Source: Oscillospiraceae bacterium | GTDB lineage: Bacteria > Bacillota > Clostridia > Oscillospirales > Ruminococcaceae | DNA: 64,000 nucleotides | NCBI GenBank assembly: GCA_031280965.1 | Contig: JAITFZ010000001.1 | Coordinates: forward strand, 27,065 to 91,064 | Reading direction: 5' to 3' | Shown: one piece after another, positions 9,569 through 18,463 of the stretch | How positions within the stretch are numbered: the stretch's first letter is position 1 | How the letters are laid out: every line of letters begins with the position of its first letter | Notes under the pieces: model-generated | Told to the model about the DNA's origin: nothing | Seen by the model: only the letters and a program-made list of their open reading frames with translations | Database searches by the model: none | Translations under genes and position numbers: made by a program

Positions 9569-11002
9569 ATGAAACTAAGGAAATTCTTGGGGCTTTTCAT
9601 TGTTCTGTCAATGCTGCTCTCGCTTGCGGCCGGCTGTAACGGCGATGACAACGGCGGAGGCGGAGGCGGTGGTGGAGGCGGTGGTGGTGGTGGTAGCGAT
9701 ACCGGCGACCCCAACAACTCAGTTGATGAAAACGCCCGCAACCTCGGCGGCATAGAAATCACCGTCGGTATTTGGTGGGCGCCTGACGACACCGAGCCGA
9801 CAACCGAATACGGACGCGCAAGACTTGAATATATTGAGTATATTCAAAGAAAACACAACTTTACAATCAAGCAGGAAGACCTCGGCGCAGGCTGGGGCGG
9901 ACACGCCGACTTCATAGCAAGCTCGATTCTTGCGGGAAAACCTGCCGCTTCAATCTGTACGCTTGAACCCGGTCGCGTAGTGTCGCTCCTCAGAAATAGA
10001 ATGTTCTATGATGTGGGCTCGCTTGACAGCGTTAACTTCATGGACGAAAAGTGGAACAGGCACATCAGGGAAATGATGACTTTCGACGGGGAAATTTACG
10101 GCTTTGTTCAGGGTTATAACCCCTGGGACGCCGGTGTTGTGTTCTTTAACAAGGACGTCCTTGAAGAAGCCGGTATTCCGGGCGATACCCCCTACGACCT
10201 TCAGCTTTCCGGCGACTGGACGTGGAACGCTATGATGGACATGGCGAGAACAATTCACCGTTCTACCGACGGAAGCGGTATCCCAAATGTTTTCGGTTTT
10301 GCTACTTTCTCCACCTTTACGCTTGGCGCGGCTGTTTTCAGTAACGGCGCAAGCTATGTCGGAAGAACCGAAAACGGCAGATTCATGAACAACGCATATG
10401 ACAACAACGCTTTTCTGCTCGCCGCCAACCTCGTGCATGACTTTGCACGCGAAAACCTCTTAAAACCACAACCCGAAGGCTCGCCGTGGAACTGGTTTAT
10501 CGAAGGCTTTAACGAAGGCGACACCGCTTTCCGTGTTTCTCAGGAATACTCGAAATCCGAGCTTCAAGACGTACCTTTCGACTGGGGAATGGTTTTCTTC
10601 CCGAAAGGCCCTCAGGCAACCGATTACATGGCGATTTACTACGAAAACATCAACATAATTCCGATGAACTTCTCCCGTGAGGAAGCTGAAGACATCATGT
10701 TCGCCTATGACCTTTGGACTGAACCCGTTCCCGGTTACGAAGATGATGATATGGCGTGGAAGTTCGGCTCTTACGGCGCTTACAGAGATACCCGCGCAGT
10801 TGATGAAACCCTTGCCATGCTTCGCTCCGGCAATCATACCAATCCGAGACTTGACCAGTTGGTTCCGAGTTTTGAGTCGGGCAGAGTCGCCTGGGACCTC
10901 TGGGATTTGGAAGCTACTCCCGCACAGTTAATCGAAGAAGCCAGCCAGGAATGGAATGCCCTCATAGCGGCGGCTAACAGAGTAATTTTTGGCGACGAGT
11001 AA
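9569..11002 (+). CDS. Extracellular solute-binding lipoprotein with poly-Gly linker
   Basis: This is a 477-residue family 1 sugar-binding protein. It begins with a lipoprotein signal ending LAAGC (Cys near residue 23). A tract of 14 consecutive glycines follows within residues 29-42 and acts as a flexible spacer from the membrane. The mature part has typical features: GIEITVGIWWAP near the start, FFNKDVLEEAGIP, WTWNAMMDMART. It follows its two permeases, with a strong SD (AGGAGG). It should capture the substrate of the second importer. The polyglycine run is coded by an imperfect GGN repeat and may vary in length. Confidence 0.88.
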   Translation: MKLRKFLGLFIVLSMLLSLAAGCNGDDNGGGGGGGGGGGGGGSDTGDPNNSVDENARNLGGIEITVGIWWAPDDTEPTTEYGRARLEYIEYIQRKHNFTIKQEDLGAGWGGHADFIASSILAGKPAASICTLEPGRVVSLLRNRMFYDVGSLDSVNFMDEKWNRHIREMMTFDGEIYGFVQGYNPWDAGVVFFNKDVLEEAGIPGDTPYDLQLSGDWTWNAMMDMARTIHRSTDGSGIPNVFGFATFSTFTLGAAVFSNGASYVGRTENGRFMNNAYDNNAFLLAANLVHDFARENLLKPQPEGSPWNWFIEGFNEGDTAFRVSQEYSKSELQDVPFDWGMVFFPKGPQATDYMAIYYENINIIPMNFSREEAEDIMFAYDLWTEPVPGYEDDDMAWKFGSYGAYRDTRAVDETLAMLRSGNHTNPRLDQLVPSFESGRVAWDLWDLEATPAQLIEEASQEWNALIAAANRVIFGDE

Positions 11003-11030
11003 TTTAAACATTAAAGCAGATAAAATTTCT

Positions 11031-11074
11031 AATATCGACGAAAACCGTAGGAAAACTGCGGTTTTCTCGATATT
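11031..11074 (+). terminator. Long hairpin after the sugar-transport run
   Basis: AATATCGACGAAAACCGTAG pairs with CTGCGGTTTTCTCGATATT across a 5-base loop, giving a stem of about 19 bp with one bulge and a G-T pair. It lies 29 bp after the stop codon of the binding-protein gene. No long T-run follows, so termination efficiency is uncertain. The rest of the 205-bp gap is AT-rich and probably holds the promoter of the next gene; I could not fix its boxes. Confidence 0.5.
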
Positions 11075-11207
11075 CCGCAATATTTGATTACATAGACGCA
11101 ATATATGATTAGATAAAGCCTTAACTATTTAGTATACTTATTATATGTAAATGTATTCAACATTTGCGGACAACCGTAAATTAAACTCAGAAAGGTGAAA
11201 ATTTATA

Positions 11208-11867
11208 ATGGTAAAAAAACTCTCAACTTTAGCGGTTATCATTATCGTGACACTTGCGCTTACATTAACTGCAAGTGCAAGACAGGTTGAACTTAGACTT
11301 GATGAAGATAATCGTGTTGACGGCGTAGCGGCGATAATTTATTACTTCAGCAGTATCACTGCTGATGACAGCGGCGCTATTGACGGAAACGTCTTTATCG
11401 GTCTTGGTGACGACAACGTGCAAAAAAGCATAGCAAACGAAGGTTCGCTTTTTACAGAGCAGAACAAGGACATATTCCTTGACGAAGGTCAGGCTTCAAT
11501 CACTGTTGACCTCGGCGCAACGTTTGACGATGTGGGCGGTTATGTAGGCATTAACCTCTGGACTGTCGGCGAATACGGAATCGAAAAGTACGAATTCCTT
11601 GACGCATCCGGCGCGGTTATAGCTACAATCATTGACGGCGCAATCGTAGACGGCGGCGCTCCTCCGATTAGCCCGGCTCCCGCCCCTGATGGTGACGGTG
11701 ACGGCGATGCCGACGGCAACGGCGCTGGTCTCGACGGCGGCAACGGTAATGTTGACGATGACGACGACAAGCACGGCGCAGAAACAGGTATCGGCGATGT
11801 AGCAGTTGCTTCCGCAATCGCTCTCGTAGCCGCAGGCGCTGTAATATTCAGCCGCAAAAGAAAATAA
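11208..11867 (+). CDS. Secreted surface protein with sortase-like C-terminal anchor (paralogue 1)
   Basis: This 219-residue protein has an N-terminal signal peptide (residues 1-24, ending TASA). It has a small beta-rich domain (about 25-150), an acidic Gly/Asp linker (GDGDGDADGNG) and a C-terminal anchor: GAETG, an Ala/Val helix, then FSRKRK. The layout is that of a wall-sorting signal, but the motif is GAETG rather than LPxTG. The next gene has nearly the same C-terminus, so the pair arose by duplication of at least this module. Function unknown; proximity to sugar importers suggests a glycan-related role. SD is AGAAAGGTG. Confidence 0.75.
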   Translation: MVKKLSTLAVIIIVTLALTLTASARQVELRLDEDNRVDGVAAIIYYFSSITADDSGAIDGNVFIGLGDDNVQKSIANEGSLFTEQNKDIFLDEGQASITVDLGATFDDVGGYVGINLWTVGEYGIEKYEFLDASGAVIATIIDGAIVDGGAPPISPAPAPDGDGDGDADGNGAGLDGGNGNVDDDDDKHGAETGIGDVAVASAIALVAAGAVIFSRKRK

Positions 11868-11903
11868 TTAATAAAACGTAATTACAGAAAGGTGAAATTT
11901 AAA

Positions 11904-12713
11904 ATGGCTAAGAAATTATTAACATTTGCACTCGTTGCAATGCTGGTGGTCGCTTTTTCGATTACCGCTTCGGCAAAAACCCTCGTTATCGACGGCAGCG
12001 AGCAATTCGCAGCTTTCGCAGACGGCGAGAGCCCTTGGTTCATGCAATCCGGCGGTCCTGACTACGCTCTTGACTCCGGCAATCTGTGGATTGAAAACCG
12101 CAACAACGACTACGATGCTCTTGACTTCGTAGTTAACTCCGGCGACGGCGGCGACGGCGAAGCTGCAAGATTCTTCGGCGAAGCAAACCTTGAAGACGGC
12201 GACTATGTTCTCGAATTCTCTGTTACAATGGCACAGGGTACAACGTTCGAGCTTAAAACAAACAGAGACGGTGGTTGGACAACCATTCTTGAATCAGGCG
12301 TAAACGCTACTTCGTTCAGCGGTTCCGTCAACTTCTCTGTTAAAGACAATGAAACATTAAGAAACGCAGGTGCAGTAGCTAACTGTAAAGTAATCGAAGT
12401 TTCAAGCCTTGAAGGCGATGACCTCATTACAACCGGTTTCCGTTTCCAAACTGCTGAACCTTTCTCCGACTTTGCTGTTACAGAACTGAAGATTTACAGT
12501 TTAGGCGGCGATGGCGGTGGCGGTAACGATGGCGCCGGCGATGGCGGTGCCGATGGCACCGGCGATGATAACAGCGGTGGCGATGCTCCTGTACTCGGCA
12601 ACGATGATGATGATAAGCACGGCGCAGACACAGGCGTTGCTGATGTAGCAGTTGCTTCTGCAATCGCTCTCGTAGCTGCAGGCGCAGTGGTATTCAGCCG
12701 TAAAAGGAAGTAA
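11904..12713 (+). CDS. Secreted surface protein with sortase-like anchor (paralogue 2), CBM-like domain
   Basis: I place the start at the ATG preceded by AGAAAGGTG, the same SD context as the upstream paralogue, giving 269 residues. An in-frame GTG lies 12 bp earlier. It has a signal peptide (ending TASA) and a single domain of about 180 residues rich in beta pattern (LDFVVNSGDGG, YVLEFSVTMAQGTTFEL, FRFQTAEPFSDFAVTELKIYS) that resembles a carbohydrate-binding jelly roll. A Gly/Asp linker, GADTG, a hydrophobic helix and FSRKRK follow. The last 30 residues almost match the previous protein. The CBM reading is from pattern only. Confidence 0.75.
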   Translation: MAKKLLTFALVAMLVVAFSITASAKTLVIDGSEQFAAFADGESPWFMQSGGPDYALDSGNLWIENRNNDYDALDFVVNSGDGGDGEAARFFGEANLEDGDYVLEFSVTMAQGTTFELKTNRDGGWTTILESGVNATSFSGSVNFSVKDNETLRNAGAVANCKVIEVSSLEGDDLITTGFRFQTAEPFSDFAVTELKIYSLGGDGGGGNDGAGDGGADGTGDDNSGGDAPVLGNDDDDKHGADTGVADVAVASAIALVAAGAVVFSRKRK

Positions 12714-12732
12714 TTAAACTTTCAATACAAAT

Positions 12733-12768
12733 AAATAAAAAACCGGAATTAATTCCGGTTTTTTATTT
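12733..12768 (+). terminator. Rho-independent terminator, perfect palindrome
   Basis: An 18-bp perfect inverted repeat centred on GGAATTAATTCC is flanked by A6 on the left and T6 on the right. It ends the two-gene surface-protein unit. The T-run exists on both strands, so it can act in both directions. Confidence 0.9.
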
Positions 12769-12793
12769 GATTTGCTGTAGGCGCACCCTACAT

Positions 12794-12825
12794 AAAAAAC
12801 AGCCCCGCAGTATGCAGGGCTGTTT
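12794..12825 (-). terminator. Rho-independent terminator for the minus-strand importer operon
   Basis: Read on the minus strand, AAACAGCCC pairs with GGGCTGTTT around a short internal GCA/TGC stem, and six T residues follow. It lies 19 bp beyond the stop codon of the LplA-like gene. Confidence 0.85.
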
Positions 12826-12843
12826 GAATATTAACTTGCGCTG

Positions 12844-14697
12844 TTAATCTAATTCTTCAAGGTTCAGTATATCTCCGAATATTTCTACCCATCTTTGTGT
12901 GCGCTCATCGATTATCGCCTGTCCGCCTGACGCAAGATAGTCTGCCATTGCGCTGTCAAATATGTTGTCAAACTGTCCGGCGGGGGCTCTTACCGAGTTT
13001 ACAAGCGCGGTGTCGCGTTTCTCGCCGAGCGCGGTCGGCATACCGCTTTCAGCCGCTATAATTCCCGCTTGTACGTTGGGTAATGTGCGCGCATCAAGGC
13101 TTGTGAGTACTGCCGCTCTTCCGATTACTTCCGGTGTCGCTTCCGGGAAACTGAAACCTCGTGAAGCCGCTGATATTTCATCGCTTTCGAAGAAGATTTC
13201 CCCGTTAGTGTTAAAGGTCAGCAGATAGTCGATATTCTGCGGCGAGTTCATAATCAGCTCTGAGTAAGTCCATGTATTGTTGCCCGTTCTCGGGTTAATT
13301 ATACCGGGTTCTGAGGTGAAGATGTTATCTCTGACCGCTTCTGCGGTAGGCGGGAGGTTCCTTACTGCGTAAACCTCGCCTGCATCATTGAGTACGCGCT
13401 CAAAGTTTATGCCTTCTACACCTGAACCAAGATATGACCTTACGTCAAGTCTGCTTACATAATCAAGATAAAGCAGACAAGCTTCGGGTTCCTGATTGGT
13501 GCGCGGGAAACAGATTTTACGGTCGTTGTTTTGGGGCATGATTTTCGCGTATAAGCCTGCGTCATTTTGGAAAGCCGCTACGGGTATAAATCCTGCCTCC
13601 TCGTTGTTAAGGCTTTGTCTCATCATTCCCTGAACACCGTTCGCGTCTCCGCGGTAGGGCCATTCCCAGTTATGAATCATCGAGCCTACATAACCCGCTT
13701 TCATGAAGTTATCTTCCGTGCTGTCTCCGCGGCCGCCGTACAGGTGGAAATCCTGCCATACCAAGCCCGCAAGATACCATTCATTCAGCTTTCTTACGCC
13801 TTCCTTGATGCCTGTGTATGTGAACATGAAGTCGTCAAAGCCGCGGGTATAAAGTTCTTTGTCCGTGATATTGTTCGGTATGAAAGAAGCAAGCAGATGG
13901 TCAGAACGCCATCCTACATTGGCAGCTCCTAATGTAAACGGGATAATCTTATCCGCGTCAGCACCGAGCAATGCTTGCGCATTGGATTGAAACTCGAACA
14001 ACATGCCTTCAAACTCGGAAAGTGTGGTAGGTTCGGGAATACCAAGCGCCGCTAACCAGTCTTCACGCACAAACGTATTTATGCGCGTCAGACCGTGTCT
14101 GAGTCCTTCAATCGCCCAAATCTCACCGGTTCTCGGGTTTCTGTTAAAGTAAATAAGGCTTGTTCCGAGAAGCTCCCAAAGGTTCGGCGCAAGGAACGCG
14201 AGGTCGGTAACATACGGGTTTAAGTCGAGTATACCGTGCATGTCTTCCGCGAAAGTGGCAATCGCCGGATAGTTGTAGGTTTTAATAATATCCGGTGCGC
14301 TGCCCGACGCAAGAAGGTTTGCAAGTTCCTGTGCCTCGGTATCACGCGGATAGTTGTCAAATTCAACCTTGATGTTCAGGTCGCGTAAAACCTCGTGCTG
14401 AAGCCATTTTGTCCAATAGCTTTCTAACGGGTGGGTTCTGCCGTCGTCACGGGTACGGTCAAAAATCTGTACCGTAATGGTTTTGGTGTCGTTGAATCTG
14501 TAGAATTCACCGGTTTTTACAAGTCCGAGTTCATCCAATACATCTTCGCTAACGACAAAATCGGGTTCTTCGTCAAGGTCAATGTTGCCGCCGCCCGGTT
14601 TTTCTTCAAAGCCGGGGTCATCGGTGATACAGCCTGTAGTCAAACCGAGCGCCATAACACAGGCAAGCAGAAGACAAAGTATTTTGCGTAGTTTCAT
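12844..14697 (-). CDS. LplA-type extracellular solute-binding lipoprotein
   Basis: This 617-residue protein has a lipoprotein signal (MKLRK start, hydrophobic core, lipobox LTTGC at about residue 23). Its large size and motifs (FEGMLFEFQSNAQALLGADADK, VNSVRAPAGQFD-like C-terminal part) match the LplA/YtcQ class of binding proteins that take oligosaccharides. SD AGGGAGG precedes the ATG. It is the last gene of a unit whose two permeases lie directly upstream. A GH88/GH105 hydrolase further upstream suggests an uronate-containing oligosaccharide, which is inference. Confidence 0.85.
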   Translation of the reverse strand: MKLRKILCLLLACVMALGLTTGCITDDPGFEEKPGGGNIDLDEEPDFVVSEDVLDELGLVKTGEFYRFNDTKTITVQIFDRTRDDGRTHPLESYWTKWLQHEVLRDLNIKVEFDNYPRDTEAQELANLLASGSAPDIIKTYNYPAIATFAEDMHGILDLNPYVTDLAFLAPNLWELLGTSLIYFNRNPRTGEIWAIEGLRHGLTRINTFVREDWLAALGIPEPTTLSEFEGMLFEFQSNAQALLGADADKIIPFTLGAANVGWRSDHLLASFIPNNITDKELYTRGFDDFMFTYTGIKEGVRKLNEWYLAGLVWQDFHLYGGRGDSTEDNFMKAGYVGSMIHNWEWPYRGDANGVQGMMRQSLNNEEAGFIPVAAFQNDAGLYAKIMPQNNDRKICFPRTNQEPEACLLYLDYVSRLDVRSYLGSGVEGINFERVLNDAGEVYAVRNLPPTAEAVRDNIFTSEPGIINPRTGNNTWTYSELIMNSPQNIDYLLTFNTNGEIFFESDEISAASRGFSFPEATPEVIGRAAVLTSLDARTLPNVQAGIIAAESGMPTALGEKRDTALVNSVRAPAGQFDNIFDSAMADYLASGGQAIIDERTQRWVEIFGDILNLEELD

Positions 14698-14759
14698 GTT
14701 TTTCCTCCCTATGAATGATTTTATTATTAATTATGCTTTACATAATTATGCACTTTTCA

Positions 14760-16343
14760 TTATTCCTTAACCGCGCCAAGGGTTACGCCGGCTATAAAGT
14801 ATCTTTGCAAAAAGGGATATACTATTAATATAGGTATCATCGCGAACATAACCATAGCCGTTTGTAATGCATCGCTCGCGCCTAACTGCTGGTTCGCCTC
14901 CGTCACCGCCACATCCGGTGATGTTCTGCCTTGTATCATATAATACAGAAGAAGCTGAATAGGGTAGAAGAACTCGTTCTGGTTCATGAACATAAGCGCG
15001 TCCGAAAAGCCGTTCCAACGCCCTACCGCATAGAAAAGCAACAGTGTCGCAACAACAGGCATCGACAGCGGCAGATAGATAGAAACCATTGTTCTGATTG
15101 GCCCGGCACCGTCGAGTTCTGCCGATTCACGCAGGGAGAGCGGTATCCCGTAGAAATAGCTTCGCATTATTATCATGTTAAAGACGCTTAGACAAAACGG
15201 CAACGCTAACACTAACGGGTGGTTAATAAGCCCTAAGCTTTTGAGCAGTATGTAGGTCGGAACCGTTCCCGCATTGAAGTACATAGTCAGGATGATAAAC
15301 GTATTGAAGAACTTGCGCCCTTTAAGGTGGTCATAAGTAAGCGGGTAGGCGCAAATCGCAGTCATGAACACCGACCAGATTGCACACGCTACCGTAAGCA
15401 TAGCCGTCCACGCCAATGACCATGTATATCTGTTATCCTGCAATATGCTGATATAGTGGGATATATCAACGCCGGTTACGGTTACGTTTTCGGTCGCCGC
15501 TCTTCTGACCTCGGCGTTTTCAAGGATAATTGTACCTATGCGAGTTCCGGCATTAAAATCAGCGGTAAACATACTTCCGTCTATTGTTATGGAATCAATC
15601 TGCGTTCCCGTCCTCTTGTTTACCATAGGACTGTTAACGCCGACAAATGCCTGCGCTATAGAAACGGATTCTAATCTCGGCAAGCCTGTTTCGGAATTGA
15701 TTTCATCGGTTTCTCTTATAATATACGTAGTTTCTTCGATTTCACCGTCAGAGTTCGCAATGTGTCTTATTACCGCCGTCACTACATGCGTTCTTCCTGT
15801 TTGAGTGTTAACATAGGTTTCATATTCACCCATTGGAGTAAGCCTTAGGATTTCGGCGTTTTGAATAATCAGAGTGCCTTCTCCCGTATCTTCATCAAAG
15901 TCGTTTGTGAAAGGGATTTCACTAACTTCCAGCGTTTGTAAAGCCGTACCTGTTTCCTCGTTAATTTCCACCCTGTCAAAGTCCAGCCTGTCATACAGGT
16001 AGACAATCGGAATAGCGTCCACCGAAACTTTTCCCGTTTCTTCATTTACGCTTTCCCTTATAATATACGTTTCTACTACGGGTCTGCGGGTTCTTACGTC
16101 TATGCTGTGTATTATTACCGCTGTTTCCGTTACTTTAACGCCGTTAGCGAACACGTTCTCATATGTAACCTCGACTGCGTTGTCTTTGGGTATAAGCATA
16201 ACCTCGCTTCTAATCAGCGGTCTCGGATGGCTCAGCGAACGCGCTAAGATGTTCATAACCGGAAGCAGGCAAATCGCGATTAAAATTAAGCATATAAAGG
16301 CAATAATCCAGTCGCCTATTTTTGTCCCTGTTGTTTTAATCAT
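14760..16343 (-). CDS. LplC/YtcP-type ABC permease with inserted duplicated extracytoplasmic domain
   Basis: The protein is 527 residues; family members are usually near 290-300. Residues 12-36 are the first helix, followed by the family motif ARSLSHPRPL. Family sequence resumes near residue 286 with ISHYISILQDNRYTWSLAWTAM, and the remaining helices and the EAA loop (LRESAELDGAGPIRTMVSIYLPLS) are normal. Between them sit about 230 extra residues made of two tandem copies of a unit of about 105 residues. Shared landmarks are ETYIIRES/TTYIIRET, INEETGTALQ/VNKRTGTQID and GTLIIQNAEILR/GTIILENAEVRR. By topology the insert lies outside the membrane, facing the binding protein. No frameshift is seen, so it should be a working permease. 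Confidence 0.85.
   Translation of the reverse strand: MIKTTGTKIGDWIIAFICLILIAICLLPVMNILARSLSHPRPLIRSEVMLIPKDNAVEVTYENVFANGVKVTETAVIIHSIDVRTRRPVVETYIIRESVNEETGKVSVDAIPIVYLYDRLDFDRVEINEETGTALQTLEVSEIPFTNDFDEDTGEGTLIIQNAEILRLTPMGEYETYVNTQTGRTHVVTAVIRHIANSDGEIEETTYIIRETDEINSETGLPRLESVSIAQAFVGVNSPMVNKRTGTQIDSITIDGSMFTADFNAGTRIGTIILENAEVRRAATENVTVTGVDISHYISILQDNRYTWSLAWTAMLTVACAIWSVFMTAICAYPLTYDHLKGRKFFNTFIILTMYFNAGTVPTYILLKSLGLINHPLVLALPFCLSVFNMIIMRSYFYGIPLSLRESAELDGAGPIRTMVSIYLPLSMPVVATLLLFYAVGRWNGFSDALMFMNQNEFFYPIQLLLYYMIQGRTSPDVAVTEANQQLGASDALQTAMVMFAMIPILIVYPFLQRYFIAGVTLGAVKE
15491..16184 (-). repeat. Two tandem ~105-codon units inside the permease gene
   Basis: This is the coding segment for the insert, about residues 54-285. 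Copy 1 covers about residues 67-168 and copy 2 about 171-282. The copies are clearly homologous but diverged, so the duplication is not recent. The units are rich in beta-strand pattern with repeated xETG turns. Confidence 0.8.
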
Positions 16344-16355
16344 TTCGTTTCCCCC

Positions 16356-17327
16356 CTACCAAATTCCGCGTTCTCCTGCTTTTTCGGCTATTTTATTAGC
16401 CGCGAGCAGGAATATAATGCACACCACCGACTGGAACAAACCGACCGCCGTAGCAAGCGGGAACTGTGAATCCAAAAGACCCCTTTGGTAAACGAAAATC
16501 GCAAGCACATCCGAAACATCCCGCACTGCCGCGTTTCGGAGCGCCATAGGTCGGTCAAAGTCACTGCCGAGTATGCGTCCGAGGCTCATGATTAAAAGTA
16601 CGATAATCGTAGGTTTAAGCCCGGGGAGCGTAACGTGCCAGATTTTCCTCATACGGTTCGCGCCGTCAACCGACGCGGCTTCATACAATTCGGGGTTAAT
16701 ACTCGTAATCGCGGCAAGGTAGATAATCGTATTCCAGCCCACACTCTGCCAAATCCCGAGGAACACATAAGTCCAAACCCAAAGGAACGAACTGTCAAGG
16801 AACTGAATTCCTCTGTCAATTAAGCCCATTCGGGTCATTGCGATGTTAACAAGCCCGTTAGACGGCGCAAAAAGCTGCGTCGCAAGGCTCGCGATAATTA
16901 CCCACGAAAGGAAGTGCGGCATGTAAGCAATTGTTTGCGTCACACGCTTGAAACGCTTGAAAGCAAGCTCGTTAAGTAAAATCGCTAATATAATCGGCGC
17001 GGGGAATCCCATAACAAGGTCAAGGAAGTTCAGCATAATCGTGTTGCGTAGCGCGAACATGAAGTCGCGGTCGGCAAATGCCTTTATGAACCACTCAAAG
17101 CCGAAGTTATCCGCCCAGGGAACTTGCCATACCGGAATCAGAATATTATTCCGCTTGAATCCGAGCAGAATGTTTCCCATTGGCATGTACCTGAAAATAA
17201 CAAAGTAAACGAGCGGTAAAAGGAGCAACAAATACAGCGTCCAATATCTTTTAAAGTATCTTTGATTCCTTCCGAGCCACGGTTTGAACACAGATGATTC
17301 GGACGCTTTTATGAGTGGTGCCGCCAT
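16356..17327 (-). CDS. LplB-type ABC permease
   Basis: This 323-residue permease has LplB/YteP hallmarks: YWTLYLLLLLPLVYFVIFRYMPMGNILLGFK at the first helix, then PIILAILLNEL, and the EAA loop YEAASVDGANRMRKIWHVTLPG. The end AEKAGERGIW is family-typical. It is the first gene behind its own sigma-A-like promoter (17378-17406), followed 12 bp later by the partner permease. Together with LplA- and LplC-like proteins it makes an importer without an ATPase gene. Confidence 0.9.
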   Translation of the reverse strand: MAAPLIKASESSVFKPWLGRNQRYFKRYWTLYLLLLLPLVYFVIFRYMPMGNILLGFKRNNILIPVWQVPWADNFGFEWFIKAFADRDFMFALRNTIMLNFLDLVMGFPAPIILAILLNELAFKRFKRVTQTIAYMPHFLSWVIIASLATQLFAPSNGLVNIAMTRMGLIDRGIQFLDSSFLWVWTYVFLGIWQSVGWNTIIYLAAITSINPELYEAASVDGANRMRKIWHVTLPGLKPTIIVLLIMSLGRILGSDFDRPMALRNAAVRDVSDVLAIFVYQRGLLDSQFPLATAVGLFQSVVCIIFLLAANKIAEKAGERGIW

Positions 17328-17377
17328 GTTTAAATGCCTCCCGTATTATTTAATTTTGGTTGCCGTATACATAAGTA

Positions 17378-17406
17378 ATTTTACCATAAAAAAGGGCGGT
17401 TGTCAA
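17378..17406 (-). promoter_or_regulatory. Sigma-A promoter of the LplBCA-like operon
   Basis: On the minus strand the boxes are TTGACA, a 17-bp spacer, and TAAAAT, all in the 96-bp gap behind the hydrolase gene. The importer can therefore be expressed separately from the hydrolase. Confidence 0.75.
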
Positions 17407-17423
17407 TGTTTATTATTAAATAA

Positions 17424-18389
17424 TTACTTCTTTGCCCACGTTTCCATCATTATCCATGCCGCCTGCGCTTCTGCCGACGTCCCCTGCCTGTCAAACAAAG
17501 GCGCTCCGCATACCCCTTGAATAATTCCGAATCCGTCTATATTTTTGGAAACGGTTTTGCGGACTTTATCGGCATGCTGTTTATAATTCCTGCCGGCAAG
17601 CCAGTTTTCTTTCAGCCCTCTGTATATAAACGCAGCCGCCATCATTGCCGACGTACCGTCCGTGAAGGAGCCGGGCTCGTCTAAAATATCATGAAACAGT
17701 CCGTCGTCACGCTGAAACTTCAGCATACAGTCAAGCATCTCTCCGCCTGTCTGCATAAGTGTTTCATACGCGCCTATATCGCCGGTGTTCTTGGCTTCGT
17801 GCAGAACCTTCGCCACGCCGAGCAACGTCCAGCCGTTTCCGGTCGCCCAAAGCTTCCGCCGCACGAACTTCTGCGTTCCCGCGTCAAAAATATGAAACAT
17901 ACAGCCCGTTTCATCATCGCGCAGATAATTCATGATGCCGTAAATCTGCTTGGTTGCTTCATTCAGCTCATTCATCACCGCTAAAAAAGGCGGTCCCATA
18001 TAACACGAATCCGACCAAATCTGCTTGGGAGTAAAGCCTTCATGGAATGATTTCTCATTGTGATAGATTACGCCGTCCTCGGTATGCGGGGCGTAAACCA
18101 TCAGATACTCAAGCATTTTATTTGCGGCTTCTTCAAAAAGCTTGTTGTCGGTTATTTCAAAAGCCCGCCAAACCGCTTCTCCGTTTGCGCCGGAGTCGGT
18201 AATCGCGGTTTCGCCGCTCATCATGGCGAGCCGCCCGTCTTGCCATTGCCTGACAACAGCGTCGTGCGCCATTGCCACAAATAGTTCGGTTTCCCCCGCT
18301 TCAAGGAGCGCCTGAGCCGCGAAGCCCTGCTCCCATGAGTGACGCTGCATTGTGAGCATTGCGTTTCTTACCCGTTTGTATGTATCCAT
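17424..18389 (-). CDS. GH88/GH105-family unsaturated uronyl hydrolase-like glycosidase
   Basis: This 321-residue protein has no signal peptide, so it is cytoplasmic. It shows the alpha6/alpha6-barrel pattern of YteR/YesR-type enzymes. IWSDSCYMGPPFLA contains the conserved Asp next to the active site, and ATGNGWTLLGVAKVL is the family Gly-Asn-Gly-Trp segment. Such enzymes hydrate the 4,5-unsaturated uronic acid at the non-reducing end of lyase products. Placed upstream of an LplABC-like importer, it probably opens imported pectin- or GAG-like oligosaccharides. Exact specificity cannot be read. It has its own sigma-A promoter at 18429-18457. Confidence 0.8.
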   Translation of the reverse strand: MDTYKRVRNAMLTMQRHSWEQGFAAQALLEAGETELFVAMAHDAVVRQWQDGRLAMMSGETAITDSGANGEAVWRAFEITDNKLFEEAANKMLEYLMVYAPHTEDGVIYHNEKSFHEGFTPKQIWSDSCYMGPPFLAVMNELNEATKQIYGIMNYLRDDETGCMFHIFDAGTQKFVRRKLWATGNGWTLLGVAKVLHEAKNTGDIGAYETLMQTGGEMLDCMLKFQRDDGLFHDILDEPGSFTDGTSAMMAAAFIYRGLKENWLAGRNYKQHADKVRKTVSKNIDGFGIIQGVCGAPLFDRQGTSAEAQAAWIMMETWAKK

Positions 18390-18428
18390 AAAATCTGCCG
18401 CCTTTTCGGTTTAATTCCTTTATATTGT

Positions 18429-18457
18429 AGTATAGCATGTATTTAACTTCAAGTCAA
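18429..18457 (-). promoter_or_regulatory. Sigma-A promoter of the hydrolase gene
   Basis: On the minus strand the boxes are TTGACT, a 17-bp spacer, and TATACT, about 40 bp upstream of the start codon, which has SD AAGGCGG. It is back to back with the kinase promoter at 18464-18512. Confidence 0.8.
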
Positions 18458-18463
18458 TGAGTC

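Noticed and set aside
11496..11857. Minus-strand open frames opposite the surface-protein linker
   Set aside because: They arise from the GC-rich Gly/Asp codon repeats of the plus-strand gene and have no SD or recognisable domain.
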